This document shows positions 8,969-16,333 of a stretch of 64,000 nucleotides of DNA, piece after piece. Source of the stretch: Rhodanobacter sp. AS-Z3 (GTDB lineage: Bacteria; Pseudomonadota; Gammaproteobacteria; Xanthomonadales; Rhodanobacteraceae); the NCBI RefSeq assembly GCF_029224025.1, contig NZ_CP119392.1, positions 457,001 to 521,000 of the forward strand, in the 5' to 3' direction. The translations under genes and the position numbers were made by a program. The notes under the pieces are model-generated. The model saw only the letters and a list, made by a program, of their open reading frames with translations. It was not told the origin of the DNA and searched no databases. The first letter of the stretch is position 1. Every line of letters begins with the position of its first letter.

Positions 8969-9838
8969 TCAGCGAATCTTGCCGAGAATGCCTTCGAGTT
9001 CGTCGTTGCTGTGGTAATGGATCACCAGCTTGCCGCGACCACCGCGACCTTGGGCCAGCTCGACACGGGCGGCGAAGCGTTCGCCCAGCTCGCGTTCCAG
9101 CGCACTGATGTTCGGATCGTGCGCCGGGGCGTTTTTCGCCTTGCCCTTCGGCGCGGTCTGCGCGCGGCGCGCCGCTTCTTCCAGCTCACGCACCGACCAG
9201 CCAAGCGTGACCGCCTGCCGTGCCAGCGGTACGGCGATGGCTTCTTCCAGCGTCAGCAGGCAACGCGCGTGGCCCATTTCGAGTTTGCCGTCGTCGAGCA
9301 GTTTCTTGATCGACTCCGGCATTTCGGTGAGTCGCAGCATGTTCGACACCGACGCTCGCGAGCGACCAACTGCATCGGCGGCCTGCTGGTGGGTGAGGTC
9401 GAAATCGTCGATCAGCCGCTTCAGCGCGTCGGCTTCTTCCAGCGGAGTCAGATCCTGACGCTGGATGTTCTCGATCAGCGCCATCGCCGGCACGGCTGCT
9501 TCGGAGACCTGCTTGATCAGCGCGGGAATTTCGCTCATCTGGGCACGCTGCGCCGCACGCCAGCGACGTTCGCCGGCAATCAGCTCGTAGCTGTTCTTGC
9601 CCAGTTCGCGCACAACTACCGGCTGGATCAGGCCCTGCGCCTTGATCGACGCGGCCAGCTCGTCCAGCGCCTCGTCGTTCCAGTGGCGACGCGGCTGGTA
9701 TTTGCCTGGCTGGATCTGCTGGATCGGCAGCGAGCGCAGCTCACCTTCCTGACTCAACACCGACGGCGTGCCGTCACCATCGCCACCGAGCAAGGCGTCA
9801 AGCCCGCGCCCCAAACCACGTTTCTTCGCAGCAGCCAT
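8969..9838 (-). CDS. parB: Chromosome-partitioning protein ParB
   Basis: CTP-dependent DNA clamp that loads at parS and works with ParA in origin segregation. The 289-residue protein starts MAAAKKRGLGRGLDALLGGD, the typical ParA-contacting N-terminus. It has the CTP-binding ParB/Srx domain (IQQIQPGKYQPRRHW, LIQPVVVR, LIAGERRWRAAQRA) and the parS-reading helix-turn-helix (LTHQQAADAVGRSRASVSN, continuing into MLRL). A C-terminal dimerisation domain follows. It starts 3 bp after parA, with an AGGAATAAGGC site inside the parA end. Matching parS palindromes occur at 51486 and 52110. Confidence 0.98.
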   Translation of the reverse strand: MAAAKKRGLGRGLDALLGGDGDGTPSVLSQEGELRSLPIQQIQPGKYQPRRHWNDEALDELAASIKAQGLIQPVVVRELGKNSYELIAGERRWRAAQRAQMSEIPALIKQVSEAAVPAMALIENIQRQDLTPLEEADALKRLIDDFDLTHQQAADAVGRSRASVSNMLRLTEMPESIKKLLDDGKLEMGHARCLLTLEEAIAVPLARQAVTLGWSVRELEEAARRAQTAPKGKAKNAPAHDPNISALERELGERFAARVELAQGRGGRGKLVIHYHSNDELEGILGKIR

Positions 9839-9841
9839 GCC

Positions 9842-10720
9842 TTATTCCTGATGATTCGCAGCCGGCGCCCTGAGCGTCGGACTGCTGTCGTCGAGTGCCG
9901 GCACAGACGCCGCCACTTCGAGGTCTTCGACCGGATCAACCGCCGCGCCGCGCGACAAGCCACGCTCACGCCGGATCATTTCGCCGGCCAGGCCGATATA
10001 GGCGATCGCGCCGCGCGAGCTACGATCGTACAGATGGATCGGCTGGCCATGACTCGGCGCTTCAGCCAGCCGCACGTTGCGCGGAATGATCGAACGCAGC
10101 ACCTTGTCGCCAAAATGCTGGGTGAGCTGCGCCGATACTTCATTGCCGAGGTTGTTGCGCACGTCGTACATGGTACGCAGCAGGCCTTCGATCTCCAGCT
10201 TCGGATTCAGTCGGTGACGCACGGCCTTGACCGTGTCGAGCAGGCTGGAAAGACCTTCCAGCGCGAAGTACTCACACTGCACCGGAATCAGCACGCCATC
10301 GGCGGCAGTCAGCGCGTTCAGAGTCAACAGGTTCAGTGAAGGCGGACAGTCGATGAGAATGGTCTGGTACTTGTCCGCCACCGTCGCCAGTAATTCCTTC
10401 AACCGGTGCTCGCGCGCCAGCGCGTCCATCAACTTCAGCTCGGCGGCGGTGAGATCGCCATTGCCGGGCAGCAGATCGTAATGCGCCTCGGTGGGCACGA
10501 TTGCCGCCGCCAGCGTCACTTCTTCCAGCAGCACTTCGCAGCCACTGGCCTTGATATCGCGCTTGTTGACGCCCGACGCCATGGTCGCATTGCCCTGCGG
10601 ATCGAGATCGATCAGCAATACCTTGCGCTTCGCCGCGGCCAGCGCAGCGGCGAGATTGACGGCAGTGGTGGTCTTGCCGACGCCACCCTTCTGGTTGGCG
10701 ACAGCGATGATGCGAGCCAT
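9842..10720 (-). CDS. parA: Chromosome-partitioning ATPase ParA
   Basis: Deviant Walker-A ATPase whose nucleoid-bound gradient moves ParB-parS complexes. The 292-residue protein has KGGVGKTTTAVNLA (residues 11-24), switch segments LLIDLDPQGNATM and ILIDCPPSLNLLT. The core ends near residue 255. A 35-40-residue Ala/Pro/Asp-rich tail (GAAVDPVEDLEVAASVPALD) extends past the usual end. It is the first gene of parAB; its promoter lies in 10721-10796. The gene usually preceding parA, rsmG, is about 2.8 kb away here. Confidence 0.97.
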   Translation of the reverse strand: MARIIAVANQKGGVGKTTTAVNLAAALAAAKRKVLLIDLDPQGNATMASGVNKRDIKASGCEVLLEEVTLAAAIVPTEAHYDLLPGNGDLTAAELKLMDALAREHRLKELLATVADKYQTILIDCPPSLNLLTLNALTAADGVLIPVQCEYFALEGLSSLLDTVKAVRHRLNPKLEIEGLLRTMYDVRNNLGNEVSAQLTQHFGDKVLRSIIPRNVRLAEAPSHGQPIHLYDRSSRGAIAYIGLAGEMIRRERGLSRGAAVDPVEDLEVAASVPALDDSSPTLRAPAANHQE

Positions 10721-10796
10721 GGATGGATAGCTACCGTTCGCGGAGGACGGTTAGATTAGCATTGCCGCAGCGGCGTGCCTGCACGCTTCAGTGAGC

Positions 10797-11888
10797 TCAG
10801 GCGCCGATCCGGCTGCCGCTGGCGGCGTCAAACAAGTGCAGCCGCTTGGGCACCAGGGTCAGCGGCATCTGACTGCCGGGCTCGGGCAGGGCCCGCGGCG
10901 ACACTCGCGAGACCAGCCTCTGGTCGCCGTAGCGCAGATTCAGAAAAACTTCGTTGCCGACCGGCTCGAGCACTTCGAGCTGCGCTGTGAGTGCGGAAAT
11001 GCCCGCTTCCATCGGCTGCAGATCCTCCGGCCGGACACCCAACACCACGGCACGCTCGCACCATGGTTGCCATGCCGAAGACGGCGGCGGCTCACCCAGA
11101 GTGATCTCGCCGTGCGCGGTGACCAAGGTCCAGCCACCATCGTGCTTCAAGGTGCCGTGCAGCAAGTTCATCGCCGGGCTGCCGAAGAAACCGGCAACGA
11201 ACAGGTTGGCGGGCTTGTCGTACAGGTTCATCGGCGTGTCGATCTGCTGGATCACGCCGCCATCCAGCACCACGATGCGCTGGCCCAGCGTCATCGCCTC
11301 GATCTGGTCATGGGTGACGTAGACCATGGTGGCCTTGAGCTGGCGATGCAGCCGGGCGATCTCCACCCGCATCGACAGCCGCAACTTGGCGTCCAGATTG
11401 GACAGCGGCTCGTCCAGCAGGAATACCTTGGGATCGCGCACTAGCGCGCGGCCCAGTGCTACGCGCTGACGCTGGCCGCCGGACAACGCACCTGGACGCG
11501 ACGCCAGCCGTGCTTCCAGCTCCAGGGTTTTTGCGGCGCCCGCTACGCGCTGGTCGATGTCGGCCTGTTTGTGCCCGCGCAACTTCAGACCGAAGCCCAG
11601 GTTTTCCGCCACCGTCATGTGCGGATACAACGCGTAATTCTGGAACACCATAGCGATGTCACGATCTTTCGGAGGCAAGTCGTTGACCACCCGACCGTCG
11701 ATTTCCAGCGTGCCATCGCTGATTGTTTCCAGCCCGGCGATCATCCTCAGCAAGGTGGTCTTGCCGCAGCCAGAGGGCCCCACCAGCACCAGCAACTCGC
11801 CGTCGGCGATCTCGAAACTGGCGTCGACCACGCCAACGTGGCCGTTCGGATAGATCTTGCGCAAATTCTTCAGGCGTACGGTGGCCAT
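10797..11888 (-). CDS. MalK/UgpC/MsmK-type sugar ABC transporter ATPase
   Basis: Cytoplasmic ATPase for CUT1 sugar importers, 363 residues from MATVRLKNLRKIYPNG; the GGAG site spaced 6 nt favours this ATG over the one two codons earlier. Walker A GPSGCGKTT, Q-loop VFQNYALYPHMT, signature LSGGQRQRVALGRAL, Walker B VFLLDEPLSNLD and switch THDQ are all intact. A C-terminal TOBE-type regulatory domain (VVLGVRPEDLQPME) follows. No permeases adjoin it. The nearest partners are the lipoprotein and permeases at 20760-23769, which lack their own ATPase. It is divergent from the GH1 gene. Confidence 0.93.
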   Translation of the reverse strand: MATVRLKNLRKIYPNGHVGVVDASFEIADGELLVLVGPSGCGKTTLLRMIAGLETISDGTLEIDGRVVNDLPPKDRDIAMVFQNYALYPHMTVAENLGFGLKLRGHKQADIDQRVAGAAKTLELEARLASRPGALSGGQRQRVALGRALVRDPKVFLLDEPLSNLDAKLRLSMRVEIARLHRQLKATMVYVTHDQIEAMTLGQRIVVLDGGVIQQIDTPMNLYDKPANLFVAGFFGSPAMNLLHGTLKHDGGWTLVTAHGEITLGEPPPSSAWQPWCERAVVLGVRPEDLQPMEAGISALTAQLEVLEPVGNEVFLNLRYGDQRLVSRVSPRALPEPGSQMPLTLVPKRLHLFDAASGSRIGA

Positions 11889-11956
11889 CAACATCTCCGC
11901 AGGGTTGGACGCGATCGCCCGTCATTGTCAGCCGTCTGGCTCCAGCATGCGCGGTC

Positions 11957-12004
11957 TGCACAGCGGCGGAACATTGCGCTATTCTGCCCATGTAATCGTT
12001 TACA
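11957..12004 (+). promoter_or_regulatory. Putative promoter with LacI-type operator before the GH1 gene
   Basis: A possible -35 TGCACA (11957-11962) and -10 TATTCT (11980-11985), 17 bp apart, precede the palindrome TGTAATCGTTTACA (11991-12004). The operator has a CG centre and TGTAA/TTACA arms, a classic LacI-family layout, and would overlap the transcription start. It also sits in the malK-GH1 divergent region, so it could control both. The similar site TGAAAACGTTTACG lies before the lacI gene (11 of 14 positions equal). Confidence 0.55.
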
Positions 12005-12031
12005 TCAAGCACTTTGATTGCAGGAACCCCG

Positions 12032-13387
12032 ATGACGCGTGCCAGCTTCCGCTTTCCCGACGGCTTTCACTGGGGTGCCGCCACCTCTGCCTACCAGATC
12101 GAAGGCTCGCCGCTGGCCGACGGGGCCGGGCCCAGCATCTGGCAGCGGTTCGCCCATACGCCGGGGATGATGTCCAACGGTGACACCGGCGATATCGCCT
12201 GCGATCACTACCGTCGCTACAAGGATGACGTGCAGCTGATGAAGGCGCTGGGCCTGCAGGGCTATCGCTTCAGCATCAACTGGGCACGGGTGTTGCCCGA
12301 GGGCACCGGGCGAGTCAATCCGAAGGGGCTGGATTTCTATTCGCGACTGGTCGACGAACTGCTTGAAAACGGCATCGTGCCGAACGCCACGCTGTTCCAC
12401 TGGGACTTGCCGGCGGCGCTGGATGACCGCGGCGGCTGGCTCAACCGCGACGTTGCGCACTGGTTTGCCGAATACGCCGAAGTGATGTTCAAGGCGCTGG
12501 ACGACCGCGTGCCGCGCTGGGCCACGCTGAACGAACCGTGGGTGGTCACCGACGGCGGCTACCTGCACGGTGCGCTGGCACCTGGCCATCGCAGCAAGTA
12601 CGAGGCGCCGATCGCCGCGCACAACCTGATGCGCGCCAGTGGCGCCGGCATCCAGGCGTATCGGGCGCACGGCCAGCACGAGATCGGCGTGGTGTTCAAT
12701 ATCGAGCCGAAATACCCGCACTCCGACAGCGCCGAAGACCTCGCCGCCACGCGCCGCGCACATGCCTACATGAATGAGCAGTTTGCCGATCCGGCGCTGC
12801 TTGGCAGCTACCCGCCGGAACTAAAAGAGATTTTTGGCGATGCGTGGCCCGATTTCCCCGAAGACGACTTCAAGCTGACGAATCAGAAGGTCGACTTCGT
12901 CGGTATCAATTACTACACGCGCGCCGTGGTGAAAAATGATCCGAATGCCTATCCGCTGAAGGCAGTGCCGGTACGCCAGCCGAACAAGACCTATACGGAA
13001 ACCGGCTGGGAAGTGTTCGAGCAGGGCCTGACCGACACGCTCACGTGGTTCAAGCAGCGCTACGGCGACATCCCGCTGTACATCACCGAAAACGGTTCGG
13101 CTTTCTACGACCCGCCGGTGGCCGAAAACGGCGTACTCGACGATCCGCTGCGCACCAACTATCTGCGCAAGCACCTCAAGGCACTGCACAAGGCGATCGA
13201 GGCCGGAGTGAACCTGAAGGGTTATTACGCGTGGTCGCTGATGGACAACCTGGAGTGGTCGCTGGGTTTCTCCAAGCGCTTCGGCCTGTACCACGTCGAC
13301 TTCGCCACCCAGCAGCGCACGCCAAAAGCCACGGCGAAGCTGTATGCGCAAGTGATCGAGAGCAACGGCAGCATCCTGGACGCGTAG
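12032..13387 (+). CDS. GH1 family beta-glucosidase
   Basis: Retaining beta-glucosidase of 451 residues, no signal peptide, hence cytoplasmic. It opens SFRFPDGFHWGAATSAYQIE, as GH1 enzymes do. The acid/base Glu168 lies in TLNEPWVV and the nucleophile Glu353 in ITENGSAF. Other substrate-site segments are FHWDLP, FVGINYYT and SLMDNLEWSLGFSKRFGLY. ATG 12032 has an AGGA site; a TTG six codons earlier is less likely. In this setting it would cut imported beta-gluco-oligosaccharides to glucose; linkage preference cannot be read from sequence. Confidence 0.95.
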   Translation: MTRASFRFPDGFHWGAATSAYQIEGSPLADGAGPSIWQRFAHTPGMMSNGDTGDIACDHYRRYKDDVQLMKALGLQGYRFSINWARVLPEGTGRVNPKGLDFYSRLVDELLENGIVPNATLFHWDLPAALDDRGGWLNRDVAHWFAEYAEVMFKALDDRVPRWATLNEPWVVTDGGYLHGALAPGHRSKYEAPIAAHNLMRASGAGIQAYRAHGQHEIGVVFNIEPKYPHSDSAEDLAATRRAHAYMNEQFADPALLGSYPPELKEIFGDAWPDFPEDDFKLTNQKVDFVGINYYTRAVVKNDPNAYPLKAVPVRQPNKTYTETGWEVFEQGLTDTLTWFKQRYGDIPLYITENGSAFYDPPVAENGVLDDPLRTNYLRKHLKALHKAIEAGVNLKGYYAWSLMDNLEWSLGFSKRFGLYHVDFATQQRTPKATAKLYAQVIESNGSILDA

Positions 13388-13388
13388 A

Positions 13389-13455
13389 AGCCCGCTCGCG
13401 GGCGATGCTCTGGCTTTTGCAATTCCCGCCAAAAGGCATCGCCCGCGAGCGGGCT
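13389..13455. repeat. Perfect 20-bp inverted repeat between convergent genes
   Basis: Arms 13389-13408 and 13436-13455 are exact reverse complements built on GCCCGCTCGCGGGC. It begins one base after the GH1 stop and ends 21 bp before the rsmG stop, so it probably shields the two convergent transcripts from each other. It belongs to the GC-rich palindromes that recur in this window but differs in core sequence from those at 4526 and 8884. Confidence 0.75.
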
Positions 13456-13476
13456 CCTGCGCGACACGCCGACCCG

Positions 13477-14106
13477 TCAGCTGCGACCGATCACCAGCAG
13501 ATGGCGTTCGGCTGGCAGGCCCGGCACCGCCAACTCGTGCGTACTGCGTACGGCGAAGCCTGACGGAATGCCAGGCAACTCCTCGTCCGGCCGCTTCCCC
13601 TTCATCGCCAGCCAGATTCCGTCCGGCGCCAGCAGGTGGCCGCCCCAGCCGAGCATGTCGGCGAGACTGGCGAACGCACGCGCGGTTACGCAATCGAACT
13701 GACCTTCGACGTCTTCCACGCGCGACTGCTCGGCGCGCACGCCTTCCAGCTTCAGCGTGCGGATTGCCTCACGCAGGAAGCGCACCTTCTTGCCATTCGA
13801 ATCCACCAAAAGGATTTGTCGACCCGGCGCGGCAATCGCCAGCACAATGCCGGGCAGGCCGGGACCGGTGCCGAGATCGGCCAGAGTCTGGCCCCGCACA
13901 TACGGCAGGATCGCCAGCGAATCGAGCAGGTGGCGGGTGACCATCTCCTCCGCATCACGCACGGCAGTGAGGTTGTAGGTCGCATTCCAGCGCTGCAACA
14001 GCGCCTGGTAGTCGAGCAGACGCGGCACCGCCTCAGCAGGCAAATCCAGGCCAAGCGCGGCAATGCCTTGTTCGAGTCGTGCCTGCAGAGCGTCGCGGCT
14101 GGTCAT
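13477..14106 (-). CDS. rsmG: 16S rRNA (guanine-527-N7)-methyltransferase
   Basis: SAM-dependent enzyme (GidB) that methylates G527 of 16S rRNA; loss gives low-level streptomycin resistance in other bacteria. The 209-residue protein from MTSRDALQARLEQG has YQALLQRWNATYNLTAVRD, the SAM motif LADLGTGPGLPGIVLAI and VTARAFASLADML. A longer in-frame reading upstream (to 14259) crosses a terminator and is not supported. The gene usually borders parAB; here GH1 and malK lie between. Confidence 0.96.
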   Translation of the reverse strand: MTSRDALQARLEQGIAALGLDLPAEAVPRLLDYQALLQRWNATYNLTAVRDAEEMVTRHLLDSLAILPYVRGQTLADLGTGPGLPGIVLAIAAPGRQILLVDSNGKKVRFLREAIRTLKLEGVRAEQSRVEDVEGQFDCVTARAFASLADMLGWGGHLLAPDGIWLAMKGKRPDEELPGIPSGFAVRSTHELAVPGLPAERHLLVIGRS

Positions 14107-14182
14107 CGGATCACTCGGGTGCGTGGGGGCGCAAGTATCAGCGGCTGGCGCCGGGCTTGCCAACCCCGACTCAAAGATCAGG

Positions 14183-14207
14183 TAAAAAGAAACCCGCCGA
14201 AGCGGGT
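14183..14207 (-). terminator. Rho-independent terminator after the SPFH-like gene
   Basis: On the minus strand ACCCGC-TTCG-GCGGGT is followed by TTTCTTTTT. It lies about 60 bp past the stop of the gene ending at 14269 and upstream of rsmG, so rsmG should have its own promoter in 14107-14182. Confidence 0.85.
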
Positions 14208-14268
14208 CGAAAACTTGAAATCCCCTGTGGCGCGGACGCTCTCGGGCGCCCTGGCGCAACTCCGCTAC

Positions 14269-14727
14269 TCAGGCGGCGTCCAACTCAACGCGCGTCACCA
14301 TCATTCCGCGTTCCCGCAGTGCACTGTTCAAGGAATGTTTCACCCGTGCACCCACATCGCGCCGATCGGCGCCATCGGCGGCCGGCTCGTTGCGCAGTGC
14401 CTCGCGGGCACCGCGACGGATCAATTGATCAACTTGTTCGAACACGGCATCGGCGCGCTCCGGCTCCAACACCTGCCAGTAGACGGTGCCACGCATATCG
14501 CCGGCGTCGTCTTGCCGCGCGTCCAGCCGCAGCGTCTGACCAGCGAGGTCAATCTTGTGCGCAACCCGATCCAGCAATGGCAAGACCAGATGCGTTCCCT
14601 GCTGCAGAACACGCACCAACTTGCCGCGACGGTACAGGCTGTAGACGTGACCGGCCGGCACATGCCGGATCGCGCTGGCGATCAGCACGGCAGCAAGGGG
14701 AAACAGGAGGGCGGATAGAGTCATCAT
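14269..14727 (-). CDS. Small SPFH/band-7-like membrane protein
   Basis: 152 residues from ATG 14727 (14724 is also possible). One N-terminal transmembrane helix (LSALLFPLAAVLIASAI) is followed by VPAGHVYSLYRRGKLVRVLQ and GTHLVLPLLDRVAHKIDLAG, the usual opening of SPFH domains. TVYWQVLEPERADAVFEQVD and VKHSLNSALRERGMMVTRVE come next. It ends where longer stomatin/HflK-type proteins continue into a coiled coil. No protease or NfeD partner is adjacent. Function unknown; the family call rests on motif resemblance. Confidence 0.6.
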   Translation of the reverse strand: MMTLSALLFPLAAVLIASAIRHVPAGHVYSLYRRGKLVRVLQQGTHLVLPLLDRVAHKIDLAGQTLRLDARQDDAGDMRGTVYWQVLEPERADAVFEQVDQLIRRGAREALRNEPAADGADRRDVGARVKHSLNSALRERGMMVTRVELDAA

Positions 14728-15097
14728 GGTCTTCAGAAACAACAAGTTGTCTTGCTTTTATTGAGAAAGTGGAACAACTAAAGAATACAGTTGTTTGAGT
14801 CCACGAATATTAACCTTCATTTAACGATGTGGCCAAGGCTTGGGCGGGGATTCCAGAACGACCTGTGGCAATACCTGTCAGGAAATCGGGAAGTACACGA
14901 CTGACAAGCCTGAATCGTGCCAGCCACTTGAATGCTGCGGCGCCATAGCGCGGTCTTTGCGCCCACGGATCAGCGAAGGGGTGAATCTGTGACGGGCATC
15001 GCGTTCGGATACCGTTAACTTGTTGCACTGCAACGTGGAATCCCTTTTACAAGCGCTTTACAACGTGCCATGAAAACGTTTACGTTGGCGCTGTGCA
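14728..15097. other. 370-bp intergenic region between the SPFH-like gene and lacI
   Basis: A divergent promoter region, more AT-rich than its surroundings near 14750-14825. It contains a small hairpin (ACAACT 14774-14779 with AGTTGT 14789-14794) and, next to lacI, two LacI-type operator-like sites (see the separate entry). A 72-codon leftward reading frame (14810-15028) has no family signature and is considered chance. No RNA gene was recognised. Confidence 0.5.
15047..15084 (+). promoter_or_regulatory. Two LacI-family operator-like sites before the lacI-type gene
   Basis: TGAAAACGTTTACG (15071-15084) matches 11 of 14 positions of the palindrome at 11991-12004. A second element, TTACAAGCGCTTTACA (15047-15062), has an AAGCGCTT palindromic core, another common LacI-family form. 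Both lie within 55 bp upstream of the regulator start, consistent with autoregulation. This is inferred from sequence shape only. Confidence 0.45.
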
Positions 15098-16168
15098 ATG
15101 GTTCTTGCGGTCTCCGCCATACATTGCAAGCCACACCATGCCAGTGAGGTTGCCATCATCAAAGCTGCCACCATCAAGGATGTCGCGCGTGAGGCCGGTG
15201 TATCCGTGGCCTCGGTATCGCGCGCGCTAAATGGCGGCAGCGGGGTCACCGCGGAGACTGGCCAGCGCATCCACGAAGTGGCCAAACGCCTGCGTTACGT
15301 GCCACATGCGGCCGCCCGCATGCTGATCACCCGGCGCACCAACACGGTCGGCGCGCTGCTGCCGGACTTGTACGGTGAATTCTTTTCCGAGCTGATCCGC
15401 GGCATCGACCTGGCCGCGCGCGCCCGCGGTATGCATCTGCTGGTTTCCAGTTCGCACGACGATGCCGAGACCGCGGCGCTCGCCCTGCGCGCGATGCAGG
15501 GCCGGGTCGACGGCCTGTTGCTGATGTCGCCCCACGCCAATGCTGACTTTTTGCGGCAGAATCTGCCGCAAAACATCCCTACTGTGCTGATGAACACACG
15601 TTTGTCCGGCACCGACTACTGCTCGCTGTCGGTGGACAACGACGGCGGGGCCCGGCTGATGGTCGAGCACATGCTGGCGCAAGGGCGTCAGCGGATTGCC
15701 TTCATCGAAGGTCCGTCCGGCAATCGCGATGCCGAGCAGCGCAAACTGGGCTTTCGCGAAACCCTCGCCAGCCATGGCCTGGCGAGCGCCGCAACGATGC
15801 TGCAAGGAGACTTCAGCGAAGCATCCGGTTACCGCGCCGGCCAGCAGCTGCTGGCCATGGAAACGCGACCCGATGCCGTGTTCGCCGCCAACGACATGAT
15901 GGCGATCGGTTGCATGGCGGCCTTGCGCGAAGCCGGCGTGCGTATTCCGCAGGAGCTGGCCGTGGGCGGCTTCGATGACGTGCCCATGGCACGTTATGTC
16001 ACGCCATCGCTGACCACGATCAAGGTGCACATTGCCGACCTGGGCAGCGAGGCTATGGCCTGGCTGGGCGAGCAAATTGATGATTCAACCGGAATGCGAA
16101 TCGGCACCCGGCGCAAAGTTTCTGCCGAATTGGTGGTACGGGCGTCCAGCGCCGTGGCGTCCGGCTGA
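15098..16168 (+). CDS. LacI/GalR-family transcriptional regulator
   Basis: Sugar-responsive regulator of 356 residues as drawn. The helix-turn-helix and hinge are ATIKDVAREAGVSVASVSRA with LNG following, then the periplasmic-binding-protein-like sensor core (TNTVGALLPDLYGEFFSELI, PDAVFAANDMMAIGC, VGGFDDVPMARYVTPSLTT). The HTH begins about 24 residues after the ATG at 15098, which lacks a good ribosome-binding site. The true start may be a nearer non-ATG codon. Position directly before the receptor and glycosidase operon, plus the operator-like sites, suggests it controls this locus. Confidence 0.9.
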   Translation: MVLAVSAIHCKPHHASEVAIIKAATIKDVAREAGVSVASVSRALNGGSGVTAETGQRIHEVAKRLRYVPHAAARMLITRRTNTVGALLPDLYGEFFSELIRGIDLAARARGMHLLVSSSHDDAETAALALRAMQGRVDGLLLMSPHANADFLRQNLPQNIPTVLMNTRLSGTDYCSLSVDNDGGARLMVEHMLAQGRQRIAFIEGPSGNRDAEQRKLGFRETLASHGLASAATMLQGDFSEASGYRAGQQLLAMETRPDAVFAANDMMAIGCMAALREAGVRIPQELAVGGFDDVPMARYVTPSLTTIKVHIADLGSEAMAWLGEQIDDSTGMRIGTRRKVSAELVVRASSAVASG

Positions 16169-16333
16169 CCGCATTTTTGAATACTGGCGCTGGATCGCGC
16201 CGGAAAGAACCGAGTTTTCCAAGGTCGGTTCGAGGCAGGCGAATCGGAGCACTGGTTCGCGGGCAGCATCACGTCAACATCTCGACGAAGCGTTCCACCT
16301 CAATTTGCAACGATTACGGGAGAGGATCAGGTC

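Noticed and set aside
9011..10339. 442-codon plus-strand frame opposite parB and parA
   Set aside because: Antisense shadow; both par genes are unambiguous on the minus strand.
14810..15028. 72-codon minus-strand frame in the lacI upstream region
   Set aside because: No ribosome-binding site, no family signature and in a promoter region; most likely chance.
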